Notes: generated from the sequence alone by a model not told the origin. A stretch of 64,000 nucleotides of DNA from Streptomyces antimicrobicus (GCF_020532625.1 NZ_JAJAUY010000006.1:1-64000); one strand, 5' to 3'. Counted from the first letter of the stretch, positions 23,286 to 32,232 are shown. Made by a program: numbers and translations.

Positions 23286-24221
23286 ATGAGACCCATGCCG
23301 CTGCCTCCCGAGTTCCACGACATCGCCAAGCGCGTCAACAACTGGGGTCGCTGGGGCGCCGACGACGAGAGGGGCACGCTGAACCTGGTCACCGACGAGG
23401 TCGTACGGGCGGCCGCGGCCGAGATCCGCACCGGGCGCCGGATCCCGCTGGCGCTGCCGCTGAAGGAGGACGGGGTGCAGGCCGGGATGATCCCGGGCCG
23501 GATCAACCCGCTGCACACGATGGTGCAGATCAACCAGGAGATCTTCGGTCCGGGCACGGTGGCGTGCAGCGACGACGCGGTGACCATGGGCCTGCAGGCG
23601 GCCACCCACTGGGACGCCCTCACGCATGTCTCCCACTCGGGGAAGATCTGGAACGGCCGCCCCGCGGACACCGTCACGGCGCACACCCGGGCCCAGTACA
23701 GCGGCATCGACAAGGCGGGCCCGATCGTCTCCCGCGGGGTGCTGCTGGACGTGGCGGCGGCCAAGGGCCTGGACCGGCTGCCGGGCGGGCACGCGGTGAC
23801 CCCGGCGGACCTGGCGGAGGCCGAGGAGTTCGGGCGGGTGACGGTCCGCCCCGGCGACATCGTCCTGGTCCGCACCGGCCAGATGCAGGTCTACCTGGCC
23901 GGGGACAAGCACGGCTACGGCTTCCCGTCCCCCGGCCTGTCGATCCGCACGCCGGAGTGGTTCCACGCGCGGGACGTGGCGGCGGTCGCGAACGACACGC
24001 TCACCTTCGAGATCTTCCCGCCCGAGATCGAGAACCTGTGGCTGCCGGTGCACGCGCTGGACCTGGTCGAGATGGGCATGCACCAGGGCCAGAACTGGAA
24101 TCTCGAAACCTTGTCCACAGCCTGTGGAGAAGCCCGGCGGTACAGCTTCCTGCTGTCGGCCATGCCGGAGCCGTTCGTGGGCGGCACCGGGACCCCGGTG
24201 GCCCCGGTGGCGATCCTCTGA
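23286..24221 (+). CDS. Cyclase-family (kynurenine formamidase-like) metal hydrolase
   Basis: The 311-residue protein has the family metal motif as ATHWDALTHVSHSG, at about residues 101-114. The core strands RGVLLDVAAAKG and VRPGDIVLVRTGQM are also present. Relatives include KynB, isatin hydrolase and polyketide-cyclase-like enzymes that open cyclic amides or lactones. Here the acyl-CoA setting suggests lactone or ring hydrolysis. ATG 23286 follows AAGGAG at 3 bp; ATG 23295 would have a 12-bp gap, so the start is uncertain by three codons. It is divergent from the SDR across operator f. Confidence 0.85.
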   Translation: MRPMPLPPEFHDIAKRVNNWGRWGADDERGTLNLVTDEVVRAAAAEIRTGRRIPLALPLKEDGVQAGMIPGRINPLHTMVQINQEIFGPGTVACSDDAVTMGLQAATHWDALTHVSHSGKIWNGRPADTVTAHTRAQYSGIDKAGPIVSRGVLLDVAAAKGLDRLPGGHAVTPADLAEAEEFGRVTVRPGDIVLVRTGQMQVYLAGDKHGYGFPSPGLSIRTPEWFHARDVAAVANDTLTFEIFPPEIENLWLPVHALDLVEMGMHQGQNWNLETLSTACGEARRYSFLLSAMPEPFVGGTGTPVAPVAIL

Positions 24222-24222
24222 C

Positions 24223-24310
24223 GGGACCGGGACCGGGACCGGGACCGGGGAGCCGGGGCCGGGCGCGGGGCCGGGTGCGGGGAGCCGGGGCCGGGCGCGG
24301 GCTGCCGCCG
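24223..24310 (+). repeat. GGGACC and GGGGAGCCGGGGCCGGGCGCG repeats between convergent genes
   Basis: Four GGGACC hexamers (24223-24246) are followed by two copies of a roughly 21-bp unit about 31 bp apart. The tract fills the space between the cyclase stop and the convergent small membrane-protein gene. Slippage-type repeat with no gene. Confidence 0.7.
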
Positions 24311-24314
24311 GGCC

Positions 24315-24662
24315 TCAGCCGGTCTGCTCCTGCGTGACGTCCCCCCGCACCGTGGTCCGCCGTACGACCTGCTCCCCCGGCCCGGGCAGCCGCTGCGTCA
24401 GGGAGCCGCCCTCGACCTCCAGGTCGGTCAGCTCCTGCCGGCGCACGGGGGCGGGAGCGGGGGCGGAGGCCACCGCCTCGGCCGCGCCGTCCAGCCGGGC
24501 CAGCCACACGGTCAGGACCGCGGCCACCGCGACCGCCACCACCGTGCACAGCACCCAGGCCAGCGCCCACTTCTGGGTGAGCATGCCGGTCGTGACGTTC
24601 ACGACGGCCCCCGCCACGGCCGAACCCCCCGAGACCACCATGCGCTTGGTCGCCGTCGTCAT
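24315..24662 (-). CDS. Small two-helix membrane protein next to NACHT gene
   Basis: This is a 115-residue protein I do not recognise. Residues 8-25 and 30-55 are two hydrophobic segments (VVSGGSAVAGAVVNV, then WALAWVLCTVVAVAVAAVL). A 60-residue soluble tail follows, ending EQVVRRTTVRGDVTQEQTG. That ending loosely resembles the N-terminal ENVVQ...VDGDVVT segment of the divergent NACHT protein. ATG 24662 was chosen for its GGGGGAG ribosome site. The two genes are back to back, 80 bp apart, which suggests a joint function. I would not assign one. Confidence 0.7.
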   Translation of the reverse strand: MTTATKRMVVSGGSAVAGAVVNVTTGMLTQKWALAWVLCTVVAVAVAAVLTVWLARLDGAAEAVASAPAPAPVRRQELTDLEVEGGSLTQRLPGPGEQVVRRTTVRGDVTQEQTG

Positions 24663-24742
24663 CGCGCAACTCCCCCCGATTTCCGTACCATTGCGGACCG
24701 AACTCACGTTCCGACCACTACTACCACGGGGGACGGCGCCAC

Positions 24743-26995
24743 ATGCGCGGTAGTCGCTGGAAGCAAGAGATCAGGGGGGTGCAGGCCGAGAATGTGGTCC
24801 AGAGCCAGACCAACATCCAGATCGTGGACGGCGACGTCGTCACCGACACCGATCGCGCCGCACGCCGGCTGCACGTCCGTGTGAAGACCCGGCTGGACGG
24901 CGAGGTCGGGCGGCTCCGGCTGGAACGCCCGGGCCGGATCCCGGTCCGCTGGTCCCGCTCCGGGCGGCCCGTGCAACCGCCGGCCCGGGCCCTCGGCATC
25001 GAGGGGCACCCCCTGGACGGCGACGTGCGGGCGGTCCCGGAGTTCCTGCGCAGCCTGCCCCGGCGCCAGCTCATGGTGCTGGGGGCGCCCGGCTCCGGCA
25101 AGAGCGTCCTCGCGCTGCTGCTGGCCAAGGACCTCCTGGCGGCCTGGCAGCCCGACGAGCCGGTCCCGGTCCTGATGGCGCTGTCCTCCTGGCGGCCGAC
25201 GGTCGGGTTGCGGGACTGGATGATCCAGCACGTGCGCGAGAGCGGCGGAGCCGACCTCGCGCAGGCCCTGTTCGACGAGCACCGGGTGATGCCCGTGCTC
25301 GACGGCCTGGACGAACTGCCCGCCCCCTTGCACTCCCTCGCCGTGGAGGCGATCGACACGGCCGTCGCCGACGGCCTCCCGCTGCTGGTGACCTGCCGGG
25401 CCCACGAGTACGAACAGGCCGTCAGGAACAGCGGCCAGTACCTGACGCGGGCCGCGGTCGTGGAACTGGAGAAGGTGGGGACGGCCGACGCGGTCGGCTA
25501 CCTCCAGGAGTCGACGCTCGCCGGCGACACCCGCTGGGACCCGGTCCACGAGGCCCTGCGCAACCGGCCCGACACCGCCCTGGCCACCGTGCTGTCCTCA
25601 CCGCTGATGCTGTACCTGGTGCTGACGGCGTACCGGGGAAGGTCGACCGACCCCGCCGAACTGCTGGACGGGGCCAGGTTCCCCACCCCCGAGGCGATCG
25701 AGTCCCACCTGCTGACGCGCTACCTCCCGGCGGCGTTCGGACCGCTGTCCGACGCGCGCTTCGACGCGGAGCAGGCCGAGCTGTACCTGACCACGATCGC
25801 ACGGCAGATGAACCGCGACGAGACGCACGAGTTCGCCTGGTGGCAGATCCACTCCCCGGTCACCGCGGCGGCCGTGGGGCTCGCCTTCGCCTGCTCGTAC
25901 GGCTGGTTCCTCTCCCTGCTGATCGGTCCGGTGCTGGGTCTGGCCTCCGGGCTGGTGACGGGCGGCGCGGGCTTCTTCGTCCACATGGCCGTCCGGGAGA
26001 AGCGGATCCAGGTGCACGTCACCGAGGACGTGCTGCACGGCCCGCGGGGCGTGCTGCGCCGGTACGCGGTCCTCGCCTGGCTGTCGGCCCTGCTCGTGGG
26101 GACGCTGATGGGAGCCGCCGTCGGCGGCTGGCTGAGCATGGTGCTGGACGTCCCTAGCAGGCCCCTGCTCTCCTTCAGCCTGTTCGTGGGCGGGGCGGCG
26201 GGGCTCGCCGCGCTCTTCGGCTCGACCTGGGGCTCGTACCTGGTGTCCCGGATCTGGCTCAGCCTGACCGGGCGGCTGCCCTGGCGGTTCTGGACGTTCG
26301 TGGACACCGCGCACGCGCTGGGAGTGCTGCGGCAGACCGGCGCCGTCCACCAGTTCCGCCACCTGCGGGTCCAGGAGCAGCTGAGCGGCGGAAGGAAGCC
26401 CGTCAGGCGGTCCGTCTACAGCAGGGCGAGCGCGGCACGGCGCTGGAAGCTGCTGCTGCCGGTGCTGCCCGTCGCCGCCCAGACCCTGGTGGCGCTGGCG
26501 TGGCTCGTGCTCGCGGGCGCGCTCAGCGCCGGCAACGGGATCGGCGAGAACCTGCGCTACCGCTCGGGTGACGAGCCGGTGCGGGAGTACGAATTCTGCG
26601 AGACCGCGTGCACGAGCACCGAGACCTGGACCTGGCGCCTGCCGCCGGGCGGGGCGCGGCGGACGGTGACGACCCCGGACCGGCCCAGCGGGACCGCTGT
26701 CGCGCAGTGGGGCGGCAGCGTCGCCGCCCACGGGTGCCCCGGGGCCGCAGTCGAGGTGACGCTGCGGCCGGGCGACCACCCCTCGGTGTCCTTCGTCCTA
26801 CGGGCCGGTGCGGGGGTGGACGCGCTGAGGGACGTGGCCCGGCTGCCCGAGCCCGTCCACCTGGAGGGTGCTCCGGTCACGATCACGCTGCGCAGGACGG
26901 ACGCGGAGTCCTGCGAGACCCGCTTCAGCTGGACCGGGCCGGGACTGGTGAAGGACGGCATGGAGCCGGTCAGAAAGTACTTCGGCCTCGACTGA
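24743..26995 (+). CDS. NACHT-type NTPase with transmembrane region and Cys-containing C-terminal domain
   Basis: The 750-residue protein has Walker A GAPGSGKS at 114-121 and Walker B VLDGLDELP at about 186-193, the NACHT form of the STAND ATPases. A short N-terminal segment (ENVVQ...IQIVDGDVVT) precedes it. Residues 370-420, 440-505 and 570-600 are hydrophobic, about five to seven membrane helices. The last 150 residues are soluble with four cysteines and may lie outside the membrane. Bacterial NACHT proteins include antiphage sensors (Avs and bNACHT types) and developmental regulators. A membrane-bound form with an external domain is unusual. No effector nuclease or protease is fused. The start has GGGGGA upstream. 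Confidence 0.85.
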   Translation: MRGSRWKQEIRGVQAENVVQSQTNIQIVDGDVVTDTDRAARRLHVRVKTRLDGEVGRLRLERPGRIPVRWSRSGRPVQPPARALGIEGHPLDGDVRAVPEFLRSLPRRQLMVLGAPGSGKSVLALLLAKDLLAAWQPDEPVPVLMALSSWRPTVGLRDWMIQHVRESGGADLAQALFDEHRVMPVLDGLDELPAPLHSLAVEAIDTAVADGLPLLVTCRAHEYEQAVRNSGQYLTRAAVVELEKVGTADAVGYLQESTLAGDTRWDPVHEALRNRPDTALATVLSSPLMLYLVLTAYRGRSTDPAELLDGARFPTPEAIESHLLTRYLPAAFGPLSDARFDAEQAELYLTTIARQMNRDETHEFAWWQIHSPVTAAAVGLAFACSYGWFLSLLIGPVLGLASGLVTGGAGFFVHMAVREKRIQVHVTEDVLHGPRGVLRRYAVLAWLSALLVGTLMGAAVGGWLSMVLDVPSRPLLSFSLFVGGAAGLAALFGSTWGSYLVSRIWLSLTGRLPWRFWTFVDTAHALGVLRQTGAVHQFRHLRVQEQLSGGRKPVRRSVYSRASAARRWKLLLPVLPVAAQTLVALAWLVLAGALSAGNGIGENLRYRSGDEPVREYEFCETACTSTETWTWRLPPGGARRTVTTPDRPSGTAVAQWGGSVAAHGCPGAAVEVTLRPGDHPSVSFVLRAGAGVDALRDVARLPEPVHLEGAPVTITLRRTDAESCETRFSWTGPGLVKDGMEPVRKYFGLD

Positions 26996-27122
26996 GGGCA
27001 TGAAACCATGAGGTGTCCATGCCGCGTCGTAGGGGACGTACACCCTGCGCCTGCGCGCCTCTTCCGGCATCCCGTACGGCACGCCCACGTCCTTCCCTCC
27101 CTCGCCCAGAACGGAGCAGTCC

Positions 27123-27812
27123 ATGTCCCAGTACGGTGGCGGCCCGATCCCTCCGCCGCCCCCCGCCGCGCCGACCCCGCCGCGGCGCTCGGGCGGCTGC
27201 CTGACGACGCTCGTCGTCCTCGGCCTGCTCCTGGGCGGCGGCTACGCGGCGTCCAAGGTGTTCGGCGGCAAGGACTCCTCGTCGTCGTCCTCGTCCAAGT
27301 CCCCCTCCGCCTCGGCCTCCCCGTCGAAGAACACCTCCAGCTCCTGGCAGGTCGGCGACTGCGGCGGCCCCGACCCGGACGACAGGCCCGACGGCTACAA
27401 GGCGCTGAAGTGCTCCGACCCCGGGGCGACGTTCAAGGCGCTGGAGATCAAGGAGGCCGGGATCCTGCCCGGTTCGATCCAGTGCCCGGCCGGCACCGAC
27501 ATCATGATCAAGGTGAGCATCTCCTACGGCTCCTCCAAGGGCGGCGGCATCCCGACGAACACGGTGTGCGGACGCAACCTCTCGGGCGACCACCCCGGCG
27601 ACGCCGGCGCGGGCGGCGGCCAGCTGGTCAAGGGCGACTGCATCACCGACCAGGCCCAGGAAGTGGCCTGCGCCTCGGCCGGCAAGGGCTCCTACAAGGT
27701 GCTCGACCTGGTCAAGACGAAGTCCGAATGCCCGTCGGGCACCACGGAGCCCATGCAGCTGACCCTGTCCGTCGGCCGCCCGTACGACGTCATCTGCGCC
27801 ACCGACGTCTAG
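27123..27812 (+). CDS. Membrane-anchored extracellular protein, function unknown
   Basis: The 229-residue protein has a Pro-rich cytoplasmic head (PIPPPPPAAPTPP), one transmembrane helix (CLTTLVVLGLLLGGGYAA), a Ser/Lys-rich stalk and a 150-residue outer domain. The outer domain has eight cysteines, as in VGDCGG, LKCSDPG, VCGRN, DCITD and ECPSG. This plan is common in Streptomyces surface proteins, where the outer domain is probably disulfide-linked. I cannot name the fold. It follows the NACHT gene on the same strand after 127 bp, so cotranscription is possible but not shown. Confidence 0.8.
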   Translation: MSQYGGGPIPPPPPAAPTPPRRSGGCLTTLVVLGLLLGGGYAASKVFGGKDSSSSSSSKSPSASASPSKNTSSSWQVGDCGGPDPDDRPDGYKALKCSDPGATFKALEIKEAGILPGSIQCPAGTDIMIKVSISYGSSKGGGIPTNTVCGRNLSGDHPGDAGAGGGQLVKGDCITDQAQEVACASAGKGSYKVLDLVKTKSECPSGTTEPMQLTLSVGRPYDVICATDV

Positions 27813-27979
27813 TCGGCGCGGTTCTGTGGGTGGCGGCGCACGGTTCGTGCGCGCCCCGAGCGCGGCACGGCAGCCGCCACCCCACGACCCGCACTCGTCA
27901 AGGTCGACCCTTGGCGTCCCCTCGCGACGAATCGCTCCACTCCAGGGTGATCAACGCATGACGGTCCGTCAACACCTCG

Positions 27980-28429
27980 TTAGAGGTACACGCGCGGTTC
28001 CCGGGCCGGGGCGGTTTTTTCGGAGCGCTGCGCGCAGTCCTTCCGGGCGCGGTCGATCTCGCACCAGATCCGCTTGCCCGCACCCTCGCGCTGCCAGCCC
28101 CACCGGTCCGCGAGGCCGTCCACCAGCTCCAGGCCGCGCCCGCCGGTGTCGTCCCCGGAGGCGTGCCGGGGGGCGGGCGGGCGGTCGCTGGCGTCGGTGA
28201 CCTCGACCCGGACGCCCGGGCCGCCGAACAGCATGCGCAGGACCGCCGGACAGCCGGTGTGGACCACGGCGTTGGTGACGAGCTCCGAGATCAGCAGGAT
28301 CAGCGTCTCGGTGAGCGACTCGTCGTCCCCTATGCCCGATCCCGCCAGCCGGGAGCGCGCCCATCGGCGGGCCCGGCCGACCTCCGCGGGATCCGGCCCT
28401 ACCTCCAGCTGAACCTGAAGCACCTGCAC
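27980..28429 (-). CDS. RsbW-like ATP-binding anti-sigma/regulatory kinase
   Basis: The 149-residue protein is a single HATPase_c domain of the RsbW/SpoIIAB type. The N box is LLISELVTNAVVHTG, then VEVTDASDRPP and the G box GGRGLELVDGLADRWGW. Streptomyces has many such orphan kinases. Some control sigma factors through anti-sigma antagonists; others act with XRE/DUF397 pairs. None of those partners is adjacent. A 13-bp palindrome lies 51 bp upstream and overlaps a likely -10 element. Confidence 0.88.
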   Translation of the reverse strand: MQVLQVQLEVGPDPAEVGRARRWARSRLAGSGIGDDESLTETLILLISELVTNAVVHTGCPAVLRMLFGGPGVRVEVTDASDRPPAPRHASGDDTGGRGLELVDGLADRWGWQREGAGKRIWCEIDRARKDCAQRSEKTAPAREPRVYL

Positions 28430-28479
28430 CGCTCACACCATCCGAACCGGCGGACACTTCGCCTCGCGACAGACTAGGA

Positions 28480-28492
28480 TCACGGTCCGTGA
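28480..28492. promoter_or_regulatory. Palindrome in the RsbW-like gene promoter
   Basis: TCACGGTCCGTGA is a perfect 13-bp palindrome. On the minus strand it is followed by TAGTCT, a plausible -10 element, so a bound protein would cover the promoter. The rest of the gap 28430-28685 holds no gene I can support. A 19-codon reading frame at 28510 on the plus strand lacks a ribosome site. Confidence 0.4.
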
Positions 28493-28685
28493 CCCCCTTG
28501 TGGAGCAGCATGGTTGACCTACAGTCACCACAACAAGCGCTTCGGGCATATTCCAGCGCGAAGGAGTAGGCGTGGTGCATACTGTGCGACGCCCTCGCCG
28601 CTGAACCACTCGTACCGAGGGAGCGTACCGGAGCCCGCCCTCCACTCCCCTGCGTAGCGAGTCGGGCGAAGGACACGAAGCGATA

Positions 28686-29747
28686 TCAACTCTCCGTCAG
28701 GTCCGCCGCCAGCGCCTCCTCCGCCTCCGCCGCCGTGAGCCACTGCTCGGCGCGCAGCCAGGCCCGCTTGAGGTGCAGGTGGACCTCGGCCTCCCAGGTG
28801 AAGCCCATGCCGCCGTGCACCTGGAGGCAGTCCCGGGCGCCCCGCACCGCCGCCTCGTCGGCCAGCAGCTTGGCCGCCGCGGTCTCCACCGGGTCGCCGG
28901 TCACCGCTGCCGCGTAGACCGCCGTACGGGCCAGCTCGGCGCGGACCAGCATCTGCGCGCACAGGTGCTTGACCGCCTGGAAGGCGCCGATGGGCCGGCC
29001 GAACTGCTCGCGGCGGCCGGCGTACGCCACCGCCAGCTCGGTCGTGCGCAGCGCGCTGCCGACCTGGAGCGCGGCGGTCAGCAAGGCCCCTTCGCGCCGG
29101 TACGGGGCCGGCTCCCCGGGCCCGCCCGCACCCCCCGGCCCGGCCGCCGCGGGCCGGGCGGTCCCGGCGCTCCCGGCGCTCCCAGGAGTCCCGGCGGTCC
29201 CGGCGGTCCCGACGCTCCCGGCGGTCCCGGGGGCCTCGGCCGTCCCCTCCGAGCGGGCCGCCCGGCCGAGCGGCGTGAGCGGGTCCACCGATGCCGCCGG
29301 CCCGGCCGCGACGGCGGGGCGTCCGGCCGCGACCGCGGCCGGGCCGGACCCGCCGAGCACCGCGTCCGCCTCGGCCGGGTAGGTCACCAGGCCGTCGCCG
29401 AGGTCGTACGCGGTGACCAGCACCCGGCCCTCCGCCGCCCCCGGCACCGTCCCGGCGGCCAGCCAGGTCGCCACCAGCGGCCCCGGCAGCAGGGCCCGGC
29501 CGGCCTCCTCGAAGAGCAGGACCGCCTCCGGCAGGCCCAGCCCGACCCCGCCCGCCTCCTCCGGCAGCCCGAGCGCGAAGAACCCGGTGTCGCCGAGCTC
29601 CCGCCACAGCCGCCGGTCCACCACCGGCGCGCCGGCCTCGGCCGCCGCCACGGCCGCGCGGAGCGCGTCCTGACCGAAGCGGGCGGCCAGCACCTCGCGC
29701 AGGCCCGCCCGCAGGGCCCGCTGCTCCTCCGTCGGCTGGAAGTCCAC
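28686..29747 (-). CDS. Acyl-CoA dehydrogenase (FadE28-like type) with Ala/Gly-rich insert
   Basis: The protein of about 353 residues is the second dehydrogenase of a pair. It starts VDFQPTEEQRALRAGLREVL and ends with AYAGRREQFGRPIGAFQAVK and CLQVHGGMGFTWEAEVHLH. Between about residues 155 and 210 lies an insert built from Gly-Thr-Ala-Gly-like repeats, encoded by 9-bp repeats near 29150-29240. It is unlike the rest of the family and probably a surface loop. GTG 29747 is used; a GTG at 29759 overlapping the upstream stop is an alternative. With the gene at 29756 it likely forms a heteromeric enzyme like ChsE1-ChsE2. Confidence 0.86.
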   Translation of the reverse strand: MDFQPTEEQRALRAGLREVLAARFGQDALRAAVAAAEAGAPVVDRRLWRELGDTGFFALGLPEEAGGVGLGLPEAVLLFEEAGRALLPGPLVATWLAAGTVPGAAEGRVLVTAYDLGDGLVTYPAEADAVLGGSGPAAVAAGRPAVAAGPAASVDPLTPLGRAARSEGTAEAPGTAGSVGTAGTAGTPGSAGSAGTARPAAAGPGGAGGPGEPAPYRREGALLTAALQVGSALRTTELAVAYAGRREQFGRPIGAFQAVKHLCAQMLVRAELARTAVYAAAVTGDPVETAAAKLLADEAAVRGARDCLQVHGGMGFTWEAEVHLHLKRAWLRAEQWLTAAEAEEALAADLTES

Positions 29748-29755
29748 GGCCGCCC

Positions 29756-30901
29756 TCACCCGCCCTTCGGGAGGCCGAGGATCCGCTCGGCGACGATGTT
29801 GCGCTGGATCTGCGAGGTGCCGGCGGCGATCGTGTACGACAGCGAGGACAGCCGGTCGGCCACCCAGGGCCCGCCCTCCCCGTCCAGCACCAGCGCCCGC
29901 GCGCCCAGCACCTCGGCCGCCGCGTCGTACAGCTCCTGGCGGGCGTGGGAGTAGCGCAGCTTGAACACCGAGCCGCCCACCCCCGGCACCCCGCCCGGGG
30001 AGCGCTGCGCCTCGCTGACGTTCCACTGGGTGAGCCGCCACAGCGCGCCGAACTCGGCGTGCAGCCGCCCCAGCCGGCGCCGCAGCGCCGGATCGTCCCA
30101 GCGCCCGCTGCGCCGGGCGGCCCGCGCCAGCTCGGCCAGGACCCGGCGGCAGGCCACCACCTCGCCGACGAACGCGGTGCCGCGCTCGAAGGACAGCGTC
30201 ACCATGGTCACGCGCCAGCCGTCGTTCTCGTCGCCGACCCGGTTGCGGACCGGGACCCGGACCTCGTCGAGGAACACCTCGGCGAACTCGGCGGACCCGG
30301 CGAGCGTCCGCAGCGGCCGTACGGTCACCCCGGGGGCGTCCATGGGCATCGCCAGCCAGGAGATCCCCCGGTGCCGGGGCGCGCGCGGATCGGTGCGCAC
30401 CAGCAGTTCGCACCAGTCGGCGACCTCGGCGTGGGAGGTCCAGATCTTCGAGCCGGTCACCACGTAGTCGTCCCCGTCGCGCACCGCCCGGGTGCGCAGG
30501 GCCGCGAGGTCGGAGCCGGCGTCGGGCTCGCTGAAGCCCTGGCACCAGATCTCCTCGCCCCGCAGGATCGGCGGCAGCCATCGCTCGCGCTGCTCGGGGG
30601 TGCCCTCGGCGGCGATGGTCGGTCCGGCGTGCAGCAGTCCGACGAAGTTGGCCCCGACGTACGGCGCCCCGGCCCGCTCGGTCTCCTCCAGGAAGATCAG
30701 CCGCTGCGTCGGGGACGCGTCCCAGTGCAGGTCGGCGTAGCCCGCGTCGTACAGGGCCCGCTGCCAGCCGGCGTCGTAGGCGCGGCGGCCCGGCCAGTCG
30801 CCGGGCGAGGGCTTCGGCGGCAGCTTCGCCAGCGCCCCGGCGAGCCAGTCCCGCAGCCGTGCGCGGAAGGCCTCTTCCTCCTCGGTGTACGTCAGGTCCA
30901 T
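29756..30901 (-). CDS. Acyl-CoA dehydrogenase (FadE29-like type)
   Basis: The 381-residue flavoprotein has GEEIWCQGFSEPDAGSDLAA, GSKIWTSHAEVADWCELLVR and the C-terminal TSQIQRNIVAERILGLPKG. It overlaps the stop of the amidohydrolase (TGATG) and is followed at once by the FadE28-like gene. The tight order alpha-type then beta-type mirrors heteromeric dehydrogenases acting on steroid or other bulky side chains. All three genes are expected to run from the promoter with operator g. Confidence 0.9.
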   Translation of the reverse strand: MDLTYTEEEEAFRARLRDWLAGALAKLPPKPSPGDWPGRRAYDAGWQRALYDAGYADLHWDASPTQRLIFLEETERAGAPYVGANFVGLLHAGPTIAAEGTPEQRERWLPPILRGEEIWCQGFSEPDAGSDLAALRTRAVRDGDDYVVTGSKIWTSHAEVADWCELLVRTDPRAPRHRGISWLAMPMDAPGVTVRPLRTLAGSAEFAEVFLDEVRVPVRNRVGDENDGWRVTMVTLSFERGTAFVGEVVACRRVLAELARAARRSGRWDDPALRRRLGRLHAEFGALWRLTQWNVSEAQRSPGGVPGVGGSVFKLRYSHARQELYDAAAEVLGARALVLDGEGGPWVADRLSSLSYTIAAGTSQIQRNIVAERILGLPKGG

Positions 30902-32088
30902 CAGACGAGGTCCAGGCCGAGCATCCGGATCGCGTTGCCCCGCATCAGCTTGTGGACGGTCTCCTCGTCCAGCCCCTCGACGTGGTCGAGGGCGACCTGC
31001 TTGGTGTGCGGGAAGGTGGAGTCCACGTGCGGGTAGTCGGTCTCGAAGGTGGCGTTGTCGCGACCGACGACGTCGAGCGAGGCGATGCCGTGCTTGTCGC
31101 GGAAGAAGCAGCAGAAGATCTGCCGGTAGTAGTACGTCGACGGCGGCTCGGGGACCAGGTCGCGCACCCCGCCCCAGGCCCGGTGCTCGCGCCAGACGTC
31201 GTCGGCGCGCTCCAGGGCGTACGGGATCCAGCCCATCTGGCCCTCGCTGTAGGCCAGCTTGAGCCGCGGGAACTTCACCAGCACCCCGCTGAACAGGAAG
31301 TCCATCATCGAGGCCATGGCGTTGTTGAAGCTCAGCGAGGCCTGCACGGCGGGCGGCGCGTCCGGGGAGGCGGCGGGCATCTGCGAGGAGGACCCGATGT
31401 GCATGTTGACCACCGTCCCGGTCTCCTGGCAGACGGCGAAGAACGGGTCCCAGTAGCCGGAGTGGATCGAGGGCAGGCCGAGGTAGGTGGGGATCTCCGA
31501 GAAGGTCACCGCCCGCACCCCGCGCGCGGCGTTGCGCCGGATCTCCGCGACCGCCAGGTCGATGTCCCACAGCGGGATGATGCACAGCGGGATCAGCCGG
31601 CCGCCGCTGTCGCCGCACCACTCCTCGACCATCCAGTCGTTGTACGCGCGCACGCACGCCAGCGCGACCTCCTTGTCGTGCGCCTCGGCGAAGGTCTGGC
31701 CGCAGAACCGCGGGAAGGTGGGGAAGCACAAGGAGGCCTCGACGTGGTTGAGGTCCATGTCGGCCAGCCGCGCCTTGGGGTCCCAGCAGCCCCGCCGCAT
31801 CTCCTCGCGGGTGATGCCCTCCAGGGTCATCTCGTCGCGGTCGAAGCCGACGGCGGCGATGTTGCGCTTGTACGGGAACTTCAGGTCCTCGTAGATCCAC
31901 CAGTCGGTCGGGGGGCCGTCGGGGTCCATCGTGATCTGGTACTTGCCCCCGACGTACGCCAGCTCGCCGATGCCCGCCGTGACGGCCCGGGGGCCCCGGT
32001 CCCGGTACTTGGCCGGCAGCCAGGTGTCGAAGAGGTGGGCGGGCTCGATCACGTGGTCGTCGACGCTGATGATCCGGGGCAGTTCCAT
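30901..32088 (-). CDS. Amidohydrolase-2 family metal-dependent hydrolase
   Basis: This TIM-barrel protein of about 395 residues begins with ISVDDHVIEP, the metal-binding DxH of the family. It contains NHVEASLCFPTFPRFCGQTF and the late metal/acid region FETDYPHVDSTFPHTK. Members hydrolyse or decarboxylate cyclic substrates (ACMSD-like decarboxylases, ring hydrolases). ATG 32088 follows GAGGGG; ATG 32103 lies upstream of that site and is less likely. It is first in an operon with two acyl-CoA dehydrogenases, downstream of operator g. Confidence 0.88.
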   Translation of the reverse strand: MELPRIISVDDHVIEPAHLFDTWLPAKYRDRGPRAVTAGIGELAYVGGKYQITMDPDGPPTDWWIYEDLKFPYKRNIAAVGFDRDEMTLEGITREEMRRGCWDPKARLADMDLNHVEASLCFPTFPRFCGQTFAEAHDKEVALACVRAYNDWMVEEWCGDSGGRLIPLCIIPLWDIDLAVAEIRRNAARGVRAVTFSEIPTYLGLPSIHSGYWDPFFAVCQETGTVVNMHIGSSSQMPAASPDAPPAVQASLSFNNAMASMMDFLFSGVLVKFPRLKLAYSEGQMGWIPYALERADDVWREHRAWGGVRDLVPEPPSTYYYRQIFCCFFRDKHGIASLDVVGRDNATFETDYPHVDSTFPHTKQVALDHVEGLDEETVHKLMRGNAIRMLGLDLV

Positions 32089-32139
32089 GGGTTCCCCTCG
32101 CATGGTCCCTGAGCGTTCCTGGGCAACGGCTCACAGTTT

Positions 32140-32154
32140 CTGATGGATCGTCAG
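32140..32154. promoter_or_regulatory. Lipid-regulon operator, copy g
   Basis: CTGATGGATCGTCAG, dyad extended to TTTCTGA...TCAGAAA. It lies upstream of the amidohydrolase/acyl-CoA dehydrogenase operon. Confidence 0.77.
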
Positions 32155-32217
32155 AAACAAGCTAGCCCCGCCACCCCTGGACCGACAAGCGGCAGCGCCC
32201 TACGCTCTCCAGTCGAT

Positions 32218-32232
32218 CTGACGGAACGTCAG
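32218..32232. promoter_or_regulatory. Lipid-regulon operator, copy h
   Basis: CTGACGGAACGTCAG, 16 bp upstream of the AMP-ligase start. Copies g and h are 78 bp apart and serve divergent genes. Confidence 0.78.
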
